Assembly (NCBI GenBank): GCA_021234155.1
Contig: JAJEKV010000767.1
Span: forward strand, 29,806 to 93,805
Source of the DNA: Isoetes taiwanensis
Lineage: Eukaryota > Streptophyta > Lycopodiopsida > Isoetales > Isoetaceae
Direction: 5' to 3'
Length of the DNA stretch: 64,000 nucleotides
Below the pieces are notes generated by a model. It saw only the letters and a list, made by a program, of their open reading frames with translations, did not search any database and was not told the origin of the DNA. Shown here piece after piece: positions 21,697 to 31,797 of the stretch. Position 1 is the first letter of the stretch; every line of letters begins with the position of its first letter. A program made the translations under genes and the position numbers.

Positions 21697-23110
21697 GTGC
21701 AAACATTGCTCACAACCTCGGTCCCCTCATCACTATCGGGGAGCCTTATCAGGCTCAACCTTCTCAACCGTACTTTTCACACCCGAACATGCCTACATCC
21801 ATCATTCTTGGGCCATCGCCTCTTCCGCCCAACCATCATCTCCCACGGGTGGGCGGCTATCCCCATGTCTCCTTTTCGCCTACCGGGGAATATCCTTTCC
21901 CTACGTTCCCCGCGGCTCTTCACGTTTTACAACCTTACGGATCTCAAAACCAATGCTCGGCTACCCCGGTTTCTCAAACGCAGTCACCCCTTCATCGGGT
22001 CCGTCGGGCACAATGCCACATCCACCTCAACCTCAATATCCTCACTATCTGTTCTGTCCAGCCCAAAGACTTTCACATCTACCTTTCGGACTCAAACCGA
22101 CTTATCCCACCTTTGGCAACACGAAGGCAAACCGTTAGACCAAAGTGCTCGGGCCCACATGGAAGAATTTGAGGCTCTAGCTGTCCTAAATGGTCACGCG
22201 CAACCTCAACCGAAATTCCACATCTTTTTCCACCACCATCAAGCGTGGCTCTCCTCATCAATGGCTCATGTCCAACAAAAGCCATTGGAAACAAGATCGG
22301 TCCGAAATGTACGGCTTTTCTCTCTCATTACGGGACCACGGATGATGATCAACTTCATCTCAAGCAACTCAATGAACTTCAACAAGAGCCCAATGAGATG
22401 CGGGATTTTGCGGATCGACTTCACATCTTGCTAAGTAAGCTCAAGGAGTACCCTACACAGAGCCAGATTTTGGTCTGGTTTCTCCAAGGACTTCCTCCCG
22501 CTATTCGACTCATGACTGAATACCTGCGTCCAAAAACTTTGGAGCAGGCTATCGACCTTGTCAATCACTCGTCAATGTTTCCTCCCGAGGCGTGGCTCTT
22601 CAAGAGCTCCCGTTCATTCCACCGTCATGGTTCCACAAAGCGGGCTGTTCAGCCTCAACACGCTAATCCACAGCGCAGTCAAATCTGGTGCCATATTTGC
22701 AAATATCAAGGCCATTTGGCCAATGAGTGCAACTCCACCAATGGCCCGCCTCATTGCAAGCGATGCAACATGTGCAATCATGCCACGGAAGAGTGCACTC
22801 GCACTCATCCCACACCGTTCCGCAACAAAATGGTTTATCAAGTGCAAACCACACCTCAGCCACAATCGCACTATCAGCAGCCACCTCTTCAGGTGCAGCC
22901 CACGCAACTCTATCAGCAACAGGACCAACCACGGGGATCCAACCAACGTCCTCCTTTTGATCCTTCTAAAGCTCGGTGTTATCCTTTGTCAAGAATGGGG
23001 TCATACCACCCCGGCGTGTCCTCAACTTCCACAAGTTCAGTCCGGCTTCACGGCACAAATCCGGACCACATCGGTCCGCCTCACGGCTTACCAACTCACG
23101 GCTTGCTAAT
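21697..23110 (+). pseudogene. Gypsy-2 gag with three zinc knuckles
   Basis: Gag is spread over frames that shift near 22245-22434 and near 22980. The capsid-like part has QLNELQQEPNEMRDFADRLH and LVWFLQGLPPAIR. Zinc knuckles follow: CHICKYQGHLANEC (22690-22731) and CKRCNMCNHATEEC (22755-22796), both CX2CX4HX4C. A third, in a shifted frame near 22980-23020, ends CQEWGHTTPAC. A Gln-rich linker separates the second and third. Gypsy gags usually have one or two knuckles, so three is notable. Confidence 0.85.
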
Positions 23111-23379
23111 GGCAAACAAGGCCCGCGACCGGTTCTTAGAAGCCCCAAGAGCCTCGGCAATCACGCGCTATCAACCAGCTCCAACCAAATCAACCCACTG
23201 GATCAACAAGCCCAAGAGGAAATTTTTCGGGCCCTTAATCCTCCGTCACGGTAGTCAAATTGGGTTGGTCTAGTTTCACGCCCGGACCAAGGCATCACGT
23301 CCCTTGACTATTATTGAAGGACACGCGAACCCGCCTTTGCGGTTGACACCATTCCTCATGAGGGAAAAAAAGGTTCACT

Positions 23380-24200
23380 TTGCACGACTTGGAAAAGCTC
23401 ATGCCAAATGTCATGCCCAAAGTTAAGCCAAAGCATTTTGAATCTCATGCAAAGCTGGCGGAAGGCCGCACATTGGCCAATGTTCATGCCACCACTAGAG
23501 CTCAACAAAGACAAGATACCCCTCCCACATCTCAACCTCCACGCCTCGGACATATCCCAATATTGCGGCCGAGGTTGACTTACTCAAAAAAGTTCTTTGC
23601 TTCCACGCCACGCACTCCGCACCCGGTGGAACCCGGCGGATCCTTTTTCTCATGTACCTCTCGAACTCAAGAGGAGCTTGCCAAGATCAAAATTCCTTTA
23701 AGCTTGGCAACCATTTTAAAACTCTGTCCCGCTCTCAAGGACCAGTTACCACTCCAACCTGTTTTAGTTGGGGCCGTGGCTACCTCTACACCCACGGTCC
23801 ATGCCACGGTGGGAAATCAACAAGTCAACCATGTTCAAATCGATGGAGGTAGTGCGGTCAATCTCATCACGGATAAACTCCGCAAACAAATGGGCATCAC
23901 ACAACTCTTTTCGTGCCCCATATGACATCAAATTGGCTAATGGCCATATCACGAGACCTCAAAGGCGTCACACCTATTCTTCACATCAACATAGGTGATC
24001 TCCGCTTTCCCATGGAATTTGGAGTGTGGAAAGTCTGGCGAAGATCCGGTGACTATATGAAATCTTTGGTAGGCGGACCCTTTCTCCGCCCGGGCAAAGA
24101 GTATCCATTCTTGGGCCACGGACCGGTTAGTCATCCTGAGATGGTCATCTCAATGCCACCATGGACTTGCAAACGGCGGGGATCATTTCGTTGACAATGC
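23380..24200 (+). pseudogene. Gypsy-2 protease region
   Basis: The aspartic protease core HVQIDGGSAVNLITDKL lies near 23830-23880. A frame change follows near 23920, and protein-like sequence continues (RFPMEFGVWKV; GPFLRPGKEYPFLGHGP) to about 24190. DGGS rather than DTGS is usual in one branch of plant gypsy elements. It has no intact ORF. Confidence 0.75.
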
Positions 24201-24819
24201 GGAACCCTCTCTCGCATTAATCGATTCGGAAGAAGCTCAGAATATTTATCAAGTTCGGGCTCCACTGCGCGGCGTGCGCCTCTATCATCCTACCCCGAAT
24301 ATCTTTGATCCTTGGGGAGAAATGACTCTTGATCGGGACCCGCCGTGGCTGCCTTGCTTGACCCCTACCGGCTCCTTGCAATCGAATCCAACAGCGTTGA
24401 TCACTTTTGAGATCGACGACACTCACGCAACTCCCCGTTGATGTACACGCCGGTCATGAAGCAACCCACGCTAGATGGCCGGCAACCTCTCTCTTTTTTC
24501 ACCACAAAGTGCCACGCATCCGGTTATGCTCCAACCTCGCACACATTGTCCGGGATAATGAAGTCATACCCCATATTCGGACTCGAAGTCGAGATTGTGG
24601 ATGTTGGCAACAATCAACCTGTCGCATTGTCGCAAACCAGGCTCCTTATCGTAACGGGGCCGTCACGCCTGTTCAAAAATTCAAACACATTTTCACACGG
24701 AGTTACAAAGATCTTGGGGAATCAACAAAAGCTTGGGGAACTCACCATTCCTACCAAATCGATGCGACCCGGTGTAGCAAGCGGCGCTTGACATCTGGGG
24801 CTCAACCCTAATTACCGTG

Positions 24820-25300
24820 ATCGTCCAAGGCGGAAATTGACAAACTCCTTGCTGCAGGTTTGATCTATGAGGTCAAACATTACGAATGGGTGAGCCCTAT
24901 CGTCATTGCCCTTAAGCACAATGGTAAGATCGGCGTCTGGTAGACTATCGGAAACTCAATCGGGCCACGGGCGTGATCATTTTCCACTTCCCTTCACGGA
25001 CCAAGTTCGGAAGAAGTGGCCGGACATGAGATGTACTCCTTTATGGATGGTTTTTCGGCTACAATCGAGATCTCCATCAAAGAATCGATCAACTCAAGAC
25101 CACTTTCACCACCCCATGGGGCACTTTTGCCTACAAGGTGGTTCCTTTTGGATTATCCAACTCTCCTTCAACATTTCAACGAATCATGCTCTCGGTTTTC
25201 ATGATTTCATGAAGGAAAATCCTTCTTGCAAATTTTTCAAGATGACTTCTCGCCTCTGAGTTCCATGGCTGACCATTTGGATAAATTGGAACTTCGTCTT
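24820..25300 (+). pseudogene. Gypsy-2 reverse transcriptase relic
   Basis: Short pieces in alternating frames match RT in order: EIDKLLAAGLIYEVKHYEW, then a fragment with LPFTDQV, AGHEMYSFMDGFSA, and the region around WGTFAYKVVPFGL. The catalytic FxDD box is not clearly readable; the sequence around 25200-25290 is badly disrupted. Non-functional as read. Confidence 0.7.
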
Positions 25301-25639
25301 CCGTAAATGTGATGAGTCCGGCATTAGTCTCAATCCTCGAAATGCACCTTTTGCGTCCACCGGTGTTCGTTAGGCCATGTTGTCGACGAAAAGCGGGAAT
25401 CACCACCGATCCCCGCCAAAATCGGGTTGTGTGCTCAAAGCTCAAGCACCGGCCAATATCAAAGAGACACGCTCTTTCCAGGAAAGGTCAATTATTACTC
25501 CACCTTCATACGGACTGGCGGCCATTGCGGATCCCATTCATAAACTCACGGGTGGCTAATCCACGGGCTGAATTCCCAGCGGAAGTCGCTTTCCAACGAC
25601 TGAAGCTTTTGCTTACTCGGGCACGGTTCTTGTTCCTCC

Positions 25640-25980
25640 TCAATGGGACAAGCCCTTTTCCGTTCATGTTGATGTCTCGGCGTTTGCTATTGGAGCTGTT
25701 CTTTCTCAAGAATATGATCGACACCGATAAACCAAATCGCTTCACTTGGCCGAAAACTCAATTCTCATTGGCGCAACTATTCTCGCTTGCGGGCGTGAAG
25801 CTTTGGGTCTCATTTTACGTGGTCCAACGCCTCCGTCATTACCTTTTGGGCAGTCAAATCAAGTTCTTTGTGGACCACCAAGCACTTCTCTATTTGATCA
25901 ACAAATCCACGCCCACGGGCGCATTGCTTTCGTTGGGTCCTTCTTCTCCAAGAATTTGCTCCTTTTGAAATCGTTCATAA
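25640..25980 (+). pseudogene. Gypsy-2 RNase H relic
   Basis: Frames with WDKPFSVHVDVSAFAIGAVLSQ, then RLRHYLLGSQIKFFVDHQALLYLINK, are typical of gypsy RNase H. Two or more frameshifts occur within 350 bp. Confidence 0.75.
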
Positions 25981-26208
25981 GGCGGGGCAAATCTCATGTT
26001 GTTCGGATTATCTTTCACGCATCCACACGGATGATCCATAGCAGGGTCTCGGGCGCCTTCCACGATGCTCAACTCTTTTTAGTCACGGCAACACCACATT
26101 GGTTTCATGATTTTCAGCGGTACCTCCTCACGGTGCTCTTCCACCGGAAGATGAGGCGCTCTCTCACATAGCGACAATCCCGCCGCCATCAATTTCTCCA
26201 GAGGTCCG

Positions 26209-26534
26209 GTGACTACACCATGGTTGCGGACATCTCTACAAAAGGGTAAGGACACCATCCTTCGGCGCTGTGTTCTACCTCATGAAGTTCCAGACATTGT
26301 TCGAGAAGCTCATCAAGGGCTCGGTGGTGGTCATTTTCATGGTGACACCACGGCACGCAAAATCCTTCTTGCCGGGTATTATTGGCCCACGCTCTTTAGA
26401 GATGCTCACGCCCACGCCCGCACGTGTGACGCTTGCCAGCGGGTGGGACGCCCCACGGCCCGTGACGCTCTTCCCTTGACGCCGGTCGCCACGCCACTTC
26501 CCTTCAGCAAATGGGGAATGGACTTTGTGGGACC
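26209..26534 (+). pseudogene. Gypsy-2 integrase, N-terminal part (cut by MITE)
   Basis: An open frame with the HHCC finger (LPHEVPDIVREAHQGLGGGH … CDACQRVGRPT) and the first catalytic Asp in WGMDFVGP. The frame is interrupted right after by the MITE inserted at 26535, with a 9-bp duplication of TGTGGGACC. Confidence 0.9.
26526..26534. repeat. 9-bp TSD of MITE (left), TGTGGGACC
   Basis: TGTGGGACC is repeated exactly at 27139-27147 on the other side of the insert. Nine bases is typical of Mutator-like insertions. Confidence 0.85.
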
Positions 26535-27138
26535 ATGGAATAATTTAAGGGCTAAACTTAGCTATTTGGCGATTTTTTAGCACATTTTCAAAAAACATTG
26601 GCTAAAGTAAATGGAAAAAATTGGGAAAAAAATTATATTTTTAGCTTAACTTTTTTCGGGACTGTGCCAACCCTGGAGCTCTTTAGCCAAATGCTAGAAA
26701 GTAAGAGAGTGAAATTTTGTATTGTGTAGCTAAACCATAGAAACTTTTGGAATGAATTTCGGACTAGTTTAGCTAACATCATTCTAGTTTATATGAAATA
26801 TATGATTAGTAGTTTAGTTTCTAGCATTATGAATTAATTTGAGTCCTAGACTTTGCTAATTAGCATTGTTTTAGAATGTTTTCACAAAGAAAATGACTAA
26901 AATAAGTGGGATATATTGAAAAAAAAGTATAGTAATTTGGCTTAATATTTTTTGTTGTCCACACCATAGAAATTTTTGGGATGATGTTTGGGTTAGTTTA
27001 GCTAAACGCTAGCAAGTATGAGAGGAAAAATGTGTACAGTTTAGCTAAACCACAGAAAGTTTTGAGATTAAAATCGAGAAAGTTTAGCTAAAGTCATTCT
27101 GGCTAATAAGAAATACGCGATTAGTAATTTATTCCTTG
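26535..27138. mobile_element. Non-autonomous DNA transposon (MITE, Mutator-like by TSD)
   Basis: 604 bp, AT-rich, non-coding. Ends share imperfect inverted repeats (GGAATAATTTA at the left, complement of TAATTTATTCC at the right). The inside is an approximate tandem duplication of about 240 bp, with repeated TTTAGCTAA motifs. It interrupts an otherwise continuous integrase reading frame. Confidence 0.8.
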
Positions 27139-27147
27139 TGTGGGACC
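27139..27147. repeat. 9-bp TSD of MITE (right), TGTGGGACC
   Basis: Second copy of the duplication. The integrase frame resumes directly after it with DPPRGFSCRYILG. Confidence 0.85.
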
Positions 27148-27495
27148 TATAGATCCTCCCCGCGGCTTTTCGTGTCGATACATTCTCGGGGTTCTCACCG
27201 ACTACGCCACCAAATGGGCGGAGCTTGTGCACTTCCAGACAACACTGCTGCAAGCACAGCTCGAGTCCTCTATCAACAAATTATCACGCTGATTCGGCTG
27301 CCCTACCGGAGCTGGTCATTGGACCGTGGTGTTCATTTCATCAATCATACTATCAAAGAGCTGACGGATTATCTCTTGATACATCATCACAAGAGCACAC
27401 CTTACTATCCTCAAGGCAATGGGTTGGCAGAAAGCACCAACAAAACTCTGGTCACCATTCTCAAGAAAATTTGTGACGCTTCCGCACGCAGTTAG
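27148..27495 (+). pseudogene. Gypsy-2 integrase, core
   Basis: Continues the integrase after the MITE: YILGVLTDYATKWAELVHF, then in a shifted frame LDRGVHFINHTIKEL (second catalytic Asp) and STPYYPQGNGLAESTNK (catalytic Glu). Stop at 27493. Frameshift near 27270-27300. Confidence 0.85.
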
Positions 27496-27598
27496 CGGAC
27501 AAAACTTCCCATTGTTCTTTGGGCCTACAATACTTGTTTCAAGATTGCTACGGGTCACCTCCTTTTAAATTGGTTTATGGTCGAAGCTCTCATGCCCT

Positions 27599-28024
27599 TT
27601 GAATACATCCTTCCAACACTCCGTTTTTCCGGCTCTTGCTCATAATCCACCCACCGCTCTCAAAGAACGGGTCTATCAATTAGAACAGTTGGATGAACTT
27701 CGAAGGGATGCTTATATTCGTGTTCTTCATGGACAACAGTTGCAAAAATCTTTACATGACAAACGTTTGAAGACAAAAACATTCAAACAAGGAGATTTGG
27801 TTCTTCTTTATGATTCCGTGTACAAAATTTTCCGGGTAAACTCAAGTTTCGTTGGTTTGGCCCTTATCAAATTGTTCAAGTGGTTAGACCAAGTGTTTTC
27901 CAACTTCGCTGAATTAGATGGCACTCCATTACCTACATTAGTTAATGGTTTTCGCCTCAAAGCATTTCATCACACGAAAGTGAACATCCAAACACAGACA
28001 GTTCAAGAATCCAACACCACGTAA
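27599..28024 (+). pseudogene. Gypsy-2 integrase, C-terminal domain
   Basis: A 141-codon open frame with KQGDLVLLYDSVY, then a degraded GPY-type segment and ELDGTPLPTLVNGFRLK. No chromodomain follows before the stop at 28024. Confidence 0.8.
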
Positions 28025-29169
28025 AGTGACTAGAAAGGCGGTAGATTATATTATAGTGGAGATTTTTACAAAATGTGGGCACATTGGCTATTTTCGCTTA
28101 TGGGCACCGCCCTATATACAAAAACGAGCTCAGAGCCCTATCTACTAAGTCCTAAGAGGAAAAACCCTCTATAGGGTTGGAGCAGAGGTGATTGGAGGAG
28201 ATGGTAGAGGTTCTGCTCGGGATCGGCGAAGGTGCAGAACCACCTCCATCCCATTGGTCTTCGGCCGGGGATGTTGACCATCCCGCAGACAGCCCGTCCA
28301 TACGAATGCCACGGTTGTGGCAGCGCCGAAGATCCGGACAATTCATCTTACAAGTGATCCACTCGGCCGGTTAGTCGGCATGGTGCAATCTTCGTTCAAG
28401 CCCAAGGCCTCGCCATGCCGAAGCGCCATCGGATGCCCAACCGTTTCTCGGTTCGTCTTATATAGCCAGGCGAGGAACTCCTTGTCGGCGTGGACCAATC
28501 ACACAAATCGCCAACGTGTTTGCAATGCAAAGTTGTTTCTAAAATGAGAATCTGTTCTCCCCGCATATCTAGCCATGGTACCTTGACACATTCCTTTTAA
28601 TGATATCCCGCTTCGAGTTGCCAAGATTGAATGCCATTCCTTCTTTCCACGCCCGTCGAACATTAATGGATGTCCTTTGCCATCTGTCACATCCGATCTT
28701 TCTTTCCGTCTCATCCTCACCGTTCATTGCTTCTCCCTTACGTTTTTGGGGACTTAGCCAAATTTTGCCTCTCAATCCCTTCTTCGCATCTTTTGACACC
28801 TGGCATCATCAACGGTTCCGTTTGAACTCTTCATACCTCTTCGCCTCCAGTTGTGCGCCCTAAAACAAACCTTTTCGTTCCTCTGCGCCTTCATCCTCCG
28901 TGGCTTTCGACTTTTCGTCTTCCGCCTTTGGCATCTCTCTTCGATTACGCAAATCATTCCCATGGCTGCCCCAAGATTTTCTACACTTCAAACTCTTGCT
29001 CCCAAGGATCCACGCCCTTGGCCAAAACACACCTCAAGCTCTTCAATCACGCCAAGATCTCATCAGCCGGTTACCATAATGGTGCGTCCTCACCCCGTGA
29101 GGATCACTTTCGAGCCCGATGGCTTCCCGCCCTCCGGCGGCTTCCTCCTTTTCTTCCTCAGTGTCGTTT
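28025..29169 (+). other. Gypsy-2 long 3' untranslated region
   Basis: About 1.1 kb between the integrase stop and the PPT. ORFs are present on both strands but look like nothing known and have no partners. Probably the 3' UTR of the element. Confidence 0.5.
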
Positions 29170-29179
29170 GGTGGGGGAG
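29170..29179 (+). other. Gypsy-2 polypurine tract
   Basis: GGTGGGGGAG sits directly upstream of the TGTTAG start of the 3' LTR. Confidence 0.8.
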
Positions 29180-29770
29180 TGTTAGTCTGTGTGCCTCCCT
29201 GGTACAGGACTATTCATGCATACGTCAGACCAGGTCAAGCTCAAAGATCCTCAGTCAACCACGGGTCAGACATCCAAGCCTCTTGAAGACTAAGCGTTGT
29301 GCCACGCTTGATCAAAGCCTTTGGCTGTCAACAAGAGGCGCCCGCTCGGACAAGTGGCTGACCCGTCCACCGCCCGCATCAGCGTCAGCGTGATTTTAGG
29401 CACTTCAAGAGGCACCGCCAACATTCCTGCAAATCAGGCCTCCTTCCAGGAGTCGGCACCGAGATCAGTCAGAGTGTCTAGATTGGGCCCAAGGCCATTG
29501 TACTATATATATGAGTAGAGTTAGCTCATAAGTTTTTAGATGAGTTTTGAGTCTTGTCTCCTTTCAGTTTTCTCTCTATTGCGAGAGCTCGTGTATTTTC
29601 ATCATTGATATCAAGGAAGCTTATCATCTTTCTCTCATTTGTTCTGTTCTCTTCTTTTTCTTCTCTTTCAGCAAATCCCGCGTGACATAGTCCCCCGGAC
29701 TCTCCTGTTAGATCCACGGGTCCTCACAGAGGGCTGTCTTCCAGGAGTTCCCGAACCCAGACCCCAAACA
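29180..29770 (+). repeat. Gypsy-2 3' LTR (591 bp)
   Basis: Starts TGTTAGTC, ends CCCCAAACA and contains the same TATATATATGAG box near 29506. Followed by the AATGT duplication. Confidence 0.9.
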
Positions 29771-29775
29771 AATGT
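29771..29775. repeat. Target site duplication AATGT (right) of gypsy-2
   Basis: Matches 20868-20872. Reading minus-strand ORF2 across the two copies, counted once, keeps the frame open. Confidence 0.9.
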
Positions 29776-29835
29776 TACAGACCTAAACATCATAAGTTCT
29801 ATATCTAAAATAACTAATGTGTCCACTAGACCCAT
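29771..29835 (-). CDS. Penelope-like RT ORF2, 5' end piece
   Basis: The minus-strand ATG at 29833-29835 (or 29788-29790) opens a frame that runs into the AATGT duplication. It continues in the same frame at 20867 on the other side of gypsy-2. An in-frame stop lies a short way upstream. The true start could be either Met. Confidence 0.65.
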
Positions 29836-30085
29836 AAGTTGATGATGATAGGGCCAGTTCGAGAGTCAAACATTAATTAATTAATTTTATTTAGGAAAGC
29901 CGAGTGGCTTTTCTGGCCTAACAGCCACAGTAAGAAATGTTTATGAGATCACTCATGCACAAATCGATAATCAAGCTTTTAAGTCAAAATAACAACTAGT
30001 TATTGACCATACTTAGTGTAATAAAGAAGAAGAGAAATGTATTCAAATATAATATAATCATATGTGTTCTTGCAAACATACCTCG
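29836..30085 (-). other. Spacer between ORF1 and RT ORF2
   Basis: About 250 bp with no long ORF. It separates the stop of ORF1 from the start of ORF2 in the Penelope-like element. Confidence 0.5.
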
Positions 30086-31789
30086 TTAAGTATTGTACTT
30101 CAGATTCTGCACAATCAAATCCTCCTTTGTAAGTTCCCGAATAACCTTGTTCTTTGTGACTGAACTGTTTATGTCATCGGGTGTGCCTAGTACCTCCATT
30201 GAGTCGCTGTCCGAGGCGGCATTTGCAACCCTAGAAGGTGTGTATGCCATCCTAGGTGGAGCACTAATTCTGCTCTGTCCACTATTTGAAGGGGAAGTTA
30301 TCAATTGTTTTTTTCGAAAAGCGTCTTTCCCTTTAGGTTCAGCCATTCTTTTGAGGAAAGTAGCTGGCTTAATGGTCTTCTCACATATTTCAACTAGCTT
30401 ACATTTGGGCCATCCCAATTTGAGGTCTGCTAGTGGATCAGTGGCCAACTTCAAAGTCATTTCAATCAGTATCTTCCTTGCCTCTAAGTAAGAGATAAAA
30501 GCTAAAATACTGGTTTTCAGAGTAGTTTTCAAACAATTCCTGATGGATACCATTTGCCCAGCAATGGACATATCCGGATATAGTATCTGTAAGTTGTTTA
30601 ACATGTACCACACAGCATGATCTATCCAAGTCATATTGTCCTTGCATTCTGAGTTGTCTGGAGTTTTACCTTTTGGATCACAGGGGCACTTGAAGTATGG
30701 GCACAGTGTTCGCCAAAGGCGTTTGATATAGAAGTCTTCCCGTCTAATGTTAGGGTATGCCATATGGCCTTTTTGGCTGATAAAAATGCAGTCACTAACA
30801 GAGCAGCGTTTGTCAAAGAACTTATTGTCAATGCACAGTTTAACTTTGAGATGGTTCACATACTTATCCATTCTGTGTGCTGCCAACTTGGCTTCCTCTA
30901 CTTGCTCGGGTGAGATACAACCCAGGATCATCCATGCTTCTAAGGAAATAGGTGCCAATGCTCCGAAATTTTTAGACCTCCAAATGCCTTGATTAAATAA
31001 AGCCCCATTGCTTTCTACATGTCTGGCAGGAATTATCGGAAATTTGATGCTGTTAACAAGAGTAAAACTGAATTCATTACCATCATGGTTGCTGCTAACC
31101 GTTTTGGCTTTGATTGCAACTTTGTCCTGTTCTGAAAGGAGCATTTCTCCAAAAGGGTCATCATCAGCAGTGAGCATTTTGCAACTGTCCATACTCTCGG
31201 TCTGAACTATGCTATCTCCCTCTTTGGGTGGAACTTTGATATCGTTTGCATTATTGAGAGCAGTAATCCCTTTCATGAAGTCAGACCTAGCTATGTCATC
31301 CTCAAGTGTCCAATCTGCAATTTGAGATGGCAGTTTATCATAGAGATCGTCCACCAGCGTATTTATCTCATCCCATTCATTCTTGGTGCTATTGATCAGA
31401 GGTATTAACTTTAGCCAGTTGCTAAAGCCTATATGACTCACAAGAGAGTATCCATTTGGTCCCTTGAGTGCCTCTTTTTCCAGTATTTTTTGATGTACTT
31501 TGTCATGCTTTATACAACATAACAGGGTTTGAACTGCATTGTTGGGACAGTCGATGTTGTTTTTGTCATAACCCCATCCAACAAGCTCCGAGTTCCAAGT
31601 TGGAATCACTAATTTGAACTCTGTTTCTTCATAATTGTCATAATCATCCTGCAATGTTACCTCATATGTGTGAGACCAAATAAGGTAATGAGATCTTTCT
31701 AAATAATCTGGAATGTGTAAAAATAGCAGCAAAAACAACCACCAAGAAATACAGGCAGCACTGGTAAGACCAATGCACAGAAGTGTCAT
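30086..31789 (-). CDS. Penelope-like element ORF1 (567 codons, unknown)
   Basis: A single intact minus-strand ORF begins 9 bp inside the sense 5' repeat. No known domain is recognised. The middle part has paired cysteines (CPYFKCPCDPKG) and an apparently helical WIDHAVWYMLNNLQIL segment. The C-terminal 100 residues are Lys/Ser/Pro-rich (FRKKQLITSPSNSGQSRI), as in nucleic-acid-binding gag-like proteins. Residues 1-30 are very hydrophobic. The underlying DNA is pyrimidine-rich and ends in ACATTCCAG, so this stretch may be the end of an intron rather than a membrane segment. A structural or nucleic-acid-binding role is inferred from position upstream of the RT. Confidence 0.65.
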   Translation of the reverse strand: MTLLCIGLTSAACISWWLFLLLFLHIPDYLERSHYLIWSHTYEVTLQDDYDNYEETEFKLVIPTWNSELVGWGYDKNNIDCPNNAVQTLLCCIKHDKVHQKILEKEALKGPNGYSLVSHIGFSNWLKLIPLINSTKNEWDEINTLVDDLYDKLPSQIADWTLEDDIARSDFMKGITALNNANDIKVPPKEGDSIVQTESMDSCKMLTADDDPFGEMLLSEQDKVAIKAKTVSSNHDGNEFSFTLVNSIKFPIIPARHVESNGALFNQGIWRSKNFGALAPISLEAWMILGCISPEQVEEAKLAAHRMDKYVNHLKVKLCIDNKFFDKRCSVSDCIFISQKGHMAYPNIRREDFYIKRLWRTLCPYFKCPCDPKGKTPDNSECKDNMTWIDHAVWYMLNNLQILYPDMSIAGQMVSIRNCLKTTLKTSILAFISYLEARKILIEMTLKLATDPLADLKLGWPKCKLVEICEKTIKPATFLKRMAEPKGKDAFRKKQLITSPSNSGQSRISAPPRMAYTPSRVANAASDSDSMEVLGTPDDINSSVTKNKVIRELTKEDLIVQNLKYNT

Positions 31790-31797
31790 GAAAAAAA

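Larger units (their letters stand above)
20873..29770 (+). mobile_element. Gypsy-2: Ty3/gypsy retrotransposon without chromodomain
   Basis: 8.9-kb plus-strand LTR element with LTRs 20873-21449 and 29180-29770, PPT and TSD AATGT. Gag with three zinc knuckles, protease, RT, RNase H and integrase are readable in order but broken by many frameshifts. The protease motif DGGSAVN and the RT region with FTDQV and MYSFMDGFS recall the Tat/Athila side of gypsy rather than chromoviruses. No chromodomain follows the integrase. It sits in the RT gene of the Penelope-like element and is itself cut by a 604-bp MITE. Confidence 0.9.

Noticed and set aside
28138-29393. Several ORFs in the 3' part of gypsy-2
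   Set aside because: No domain, both strands equally open, and one runs into the LTR. Treated as 3' UTR.
30086-31789. ORF1 as a membrane protein
   Set aside because: Only the first 30 residues are hydrophobic and they coincide with a pyrimidine tract and CAG acceptor. The rest is soluble-looking.
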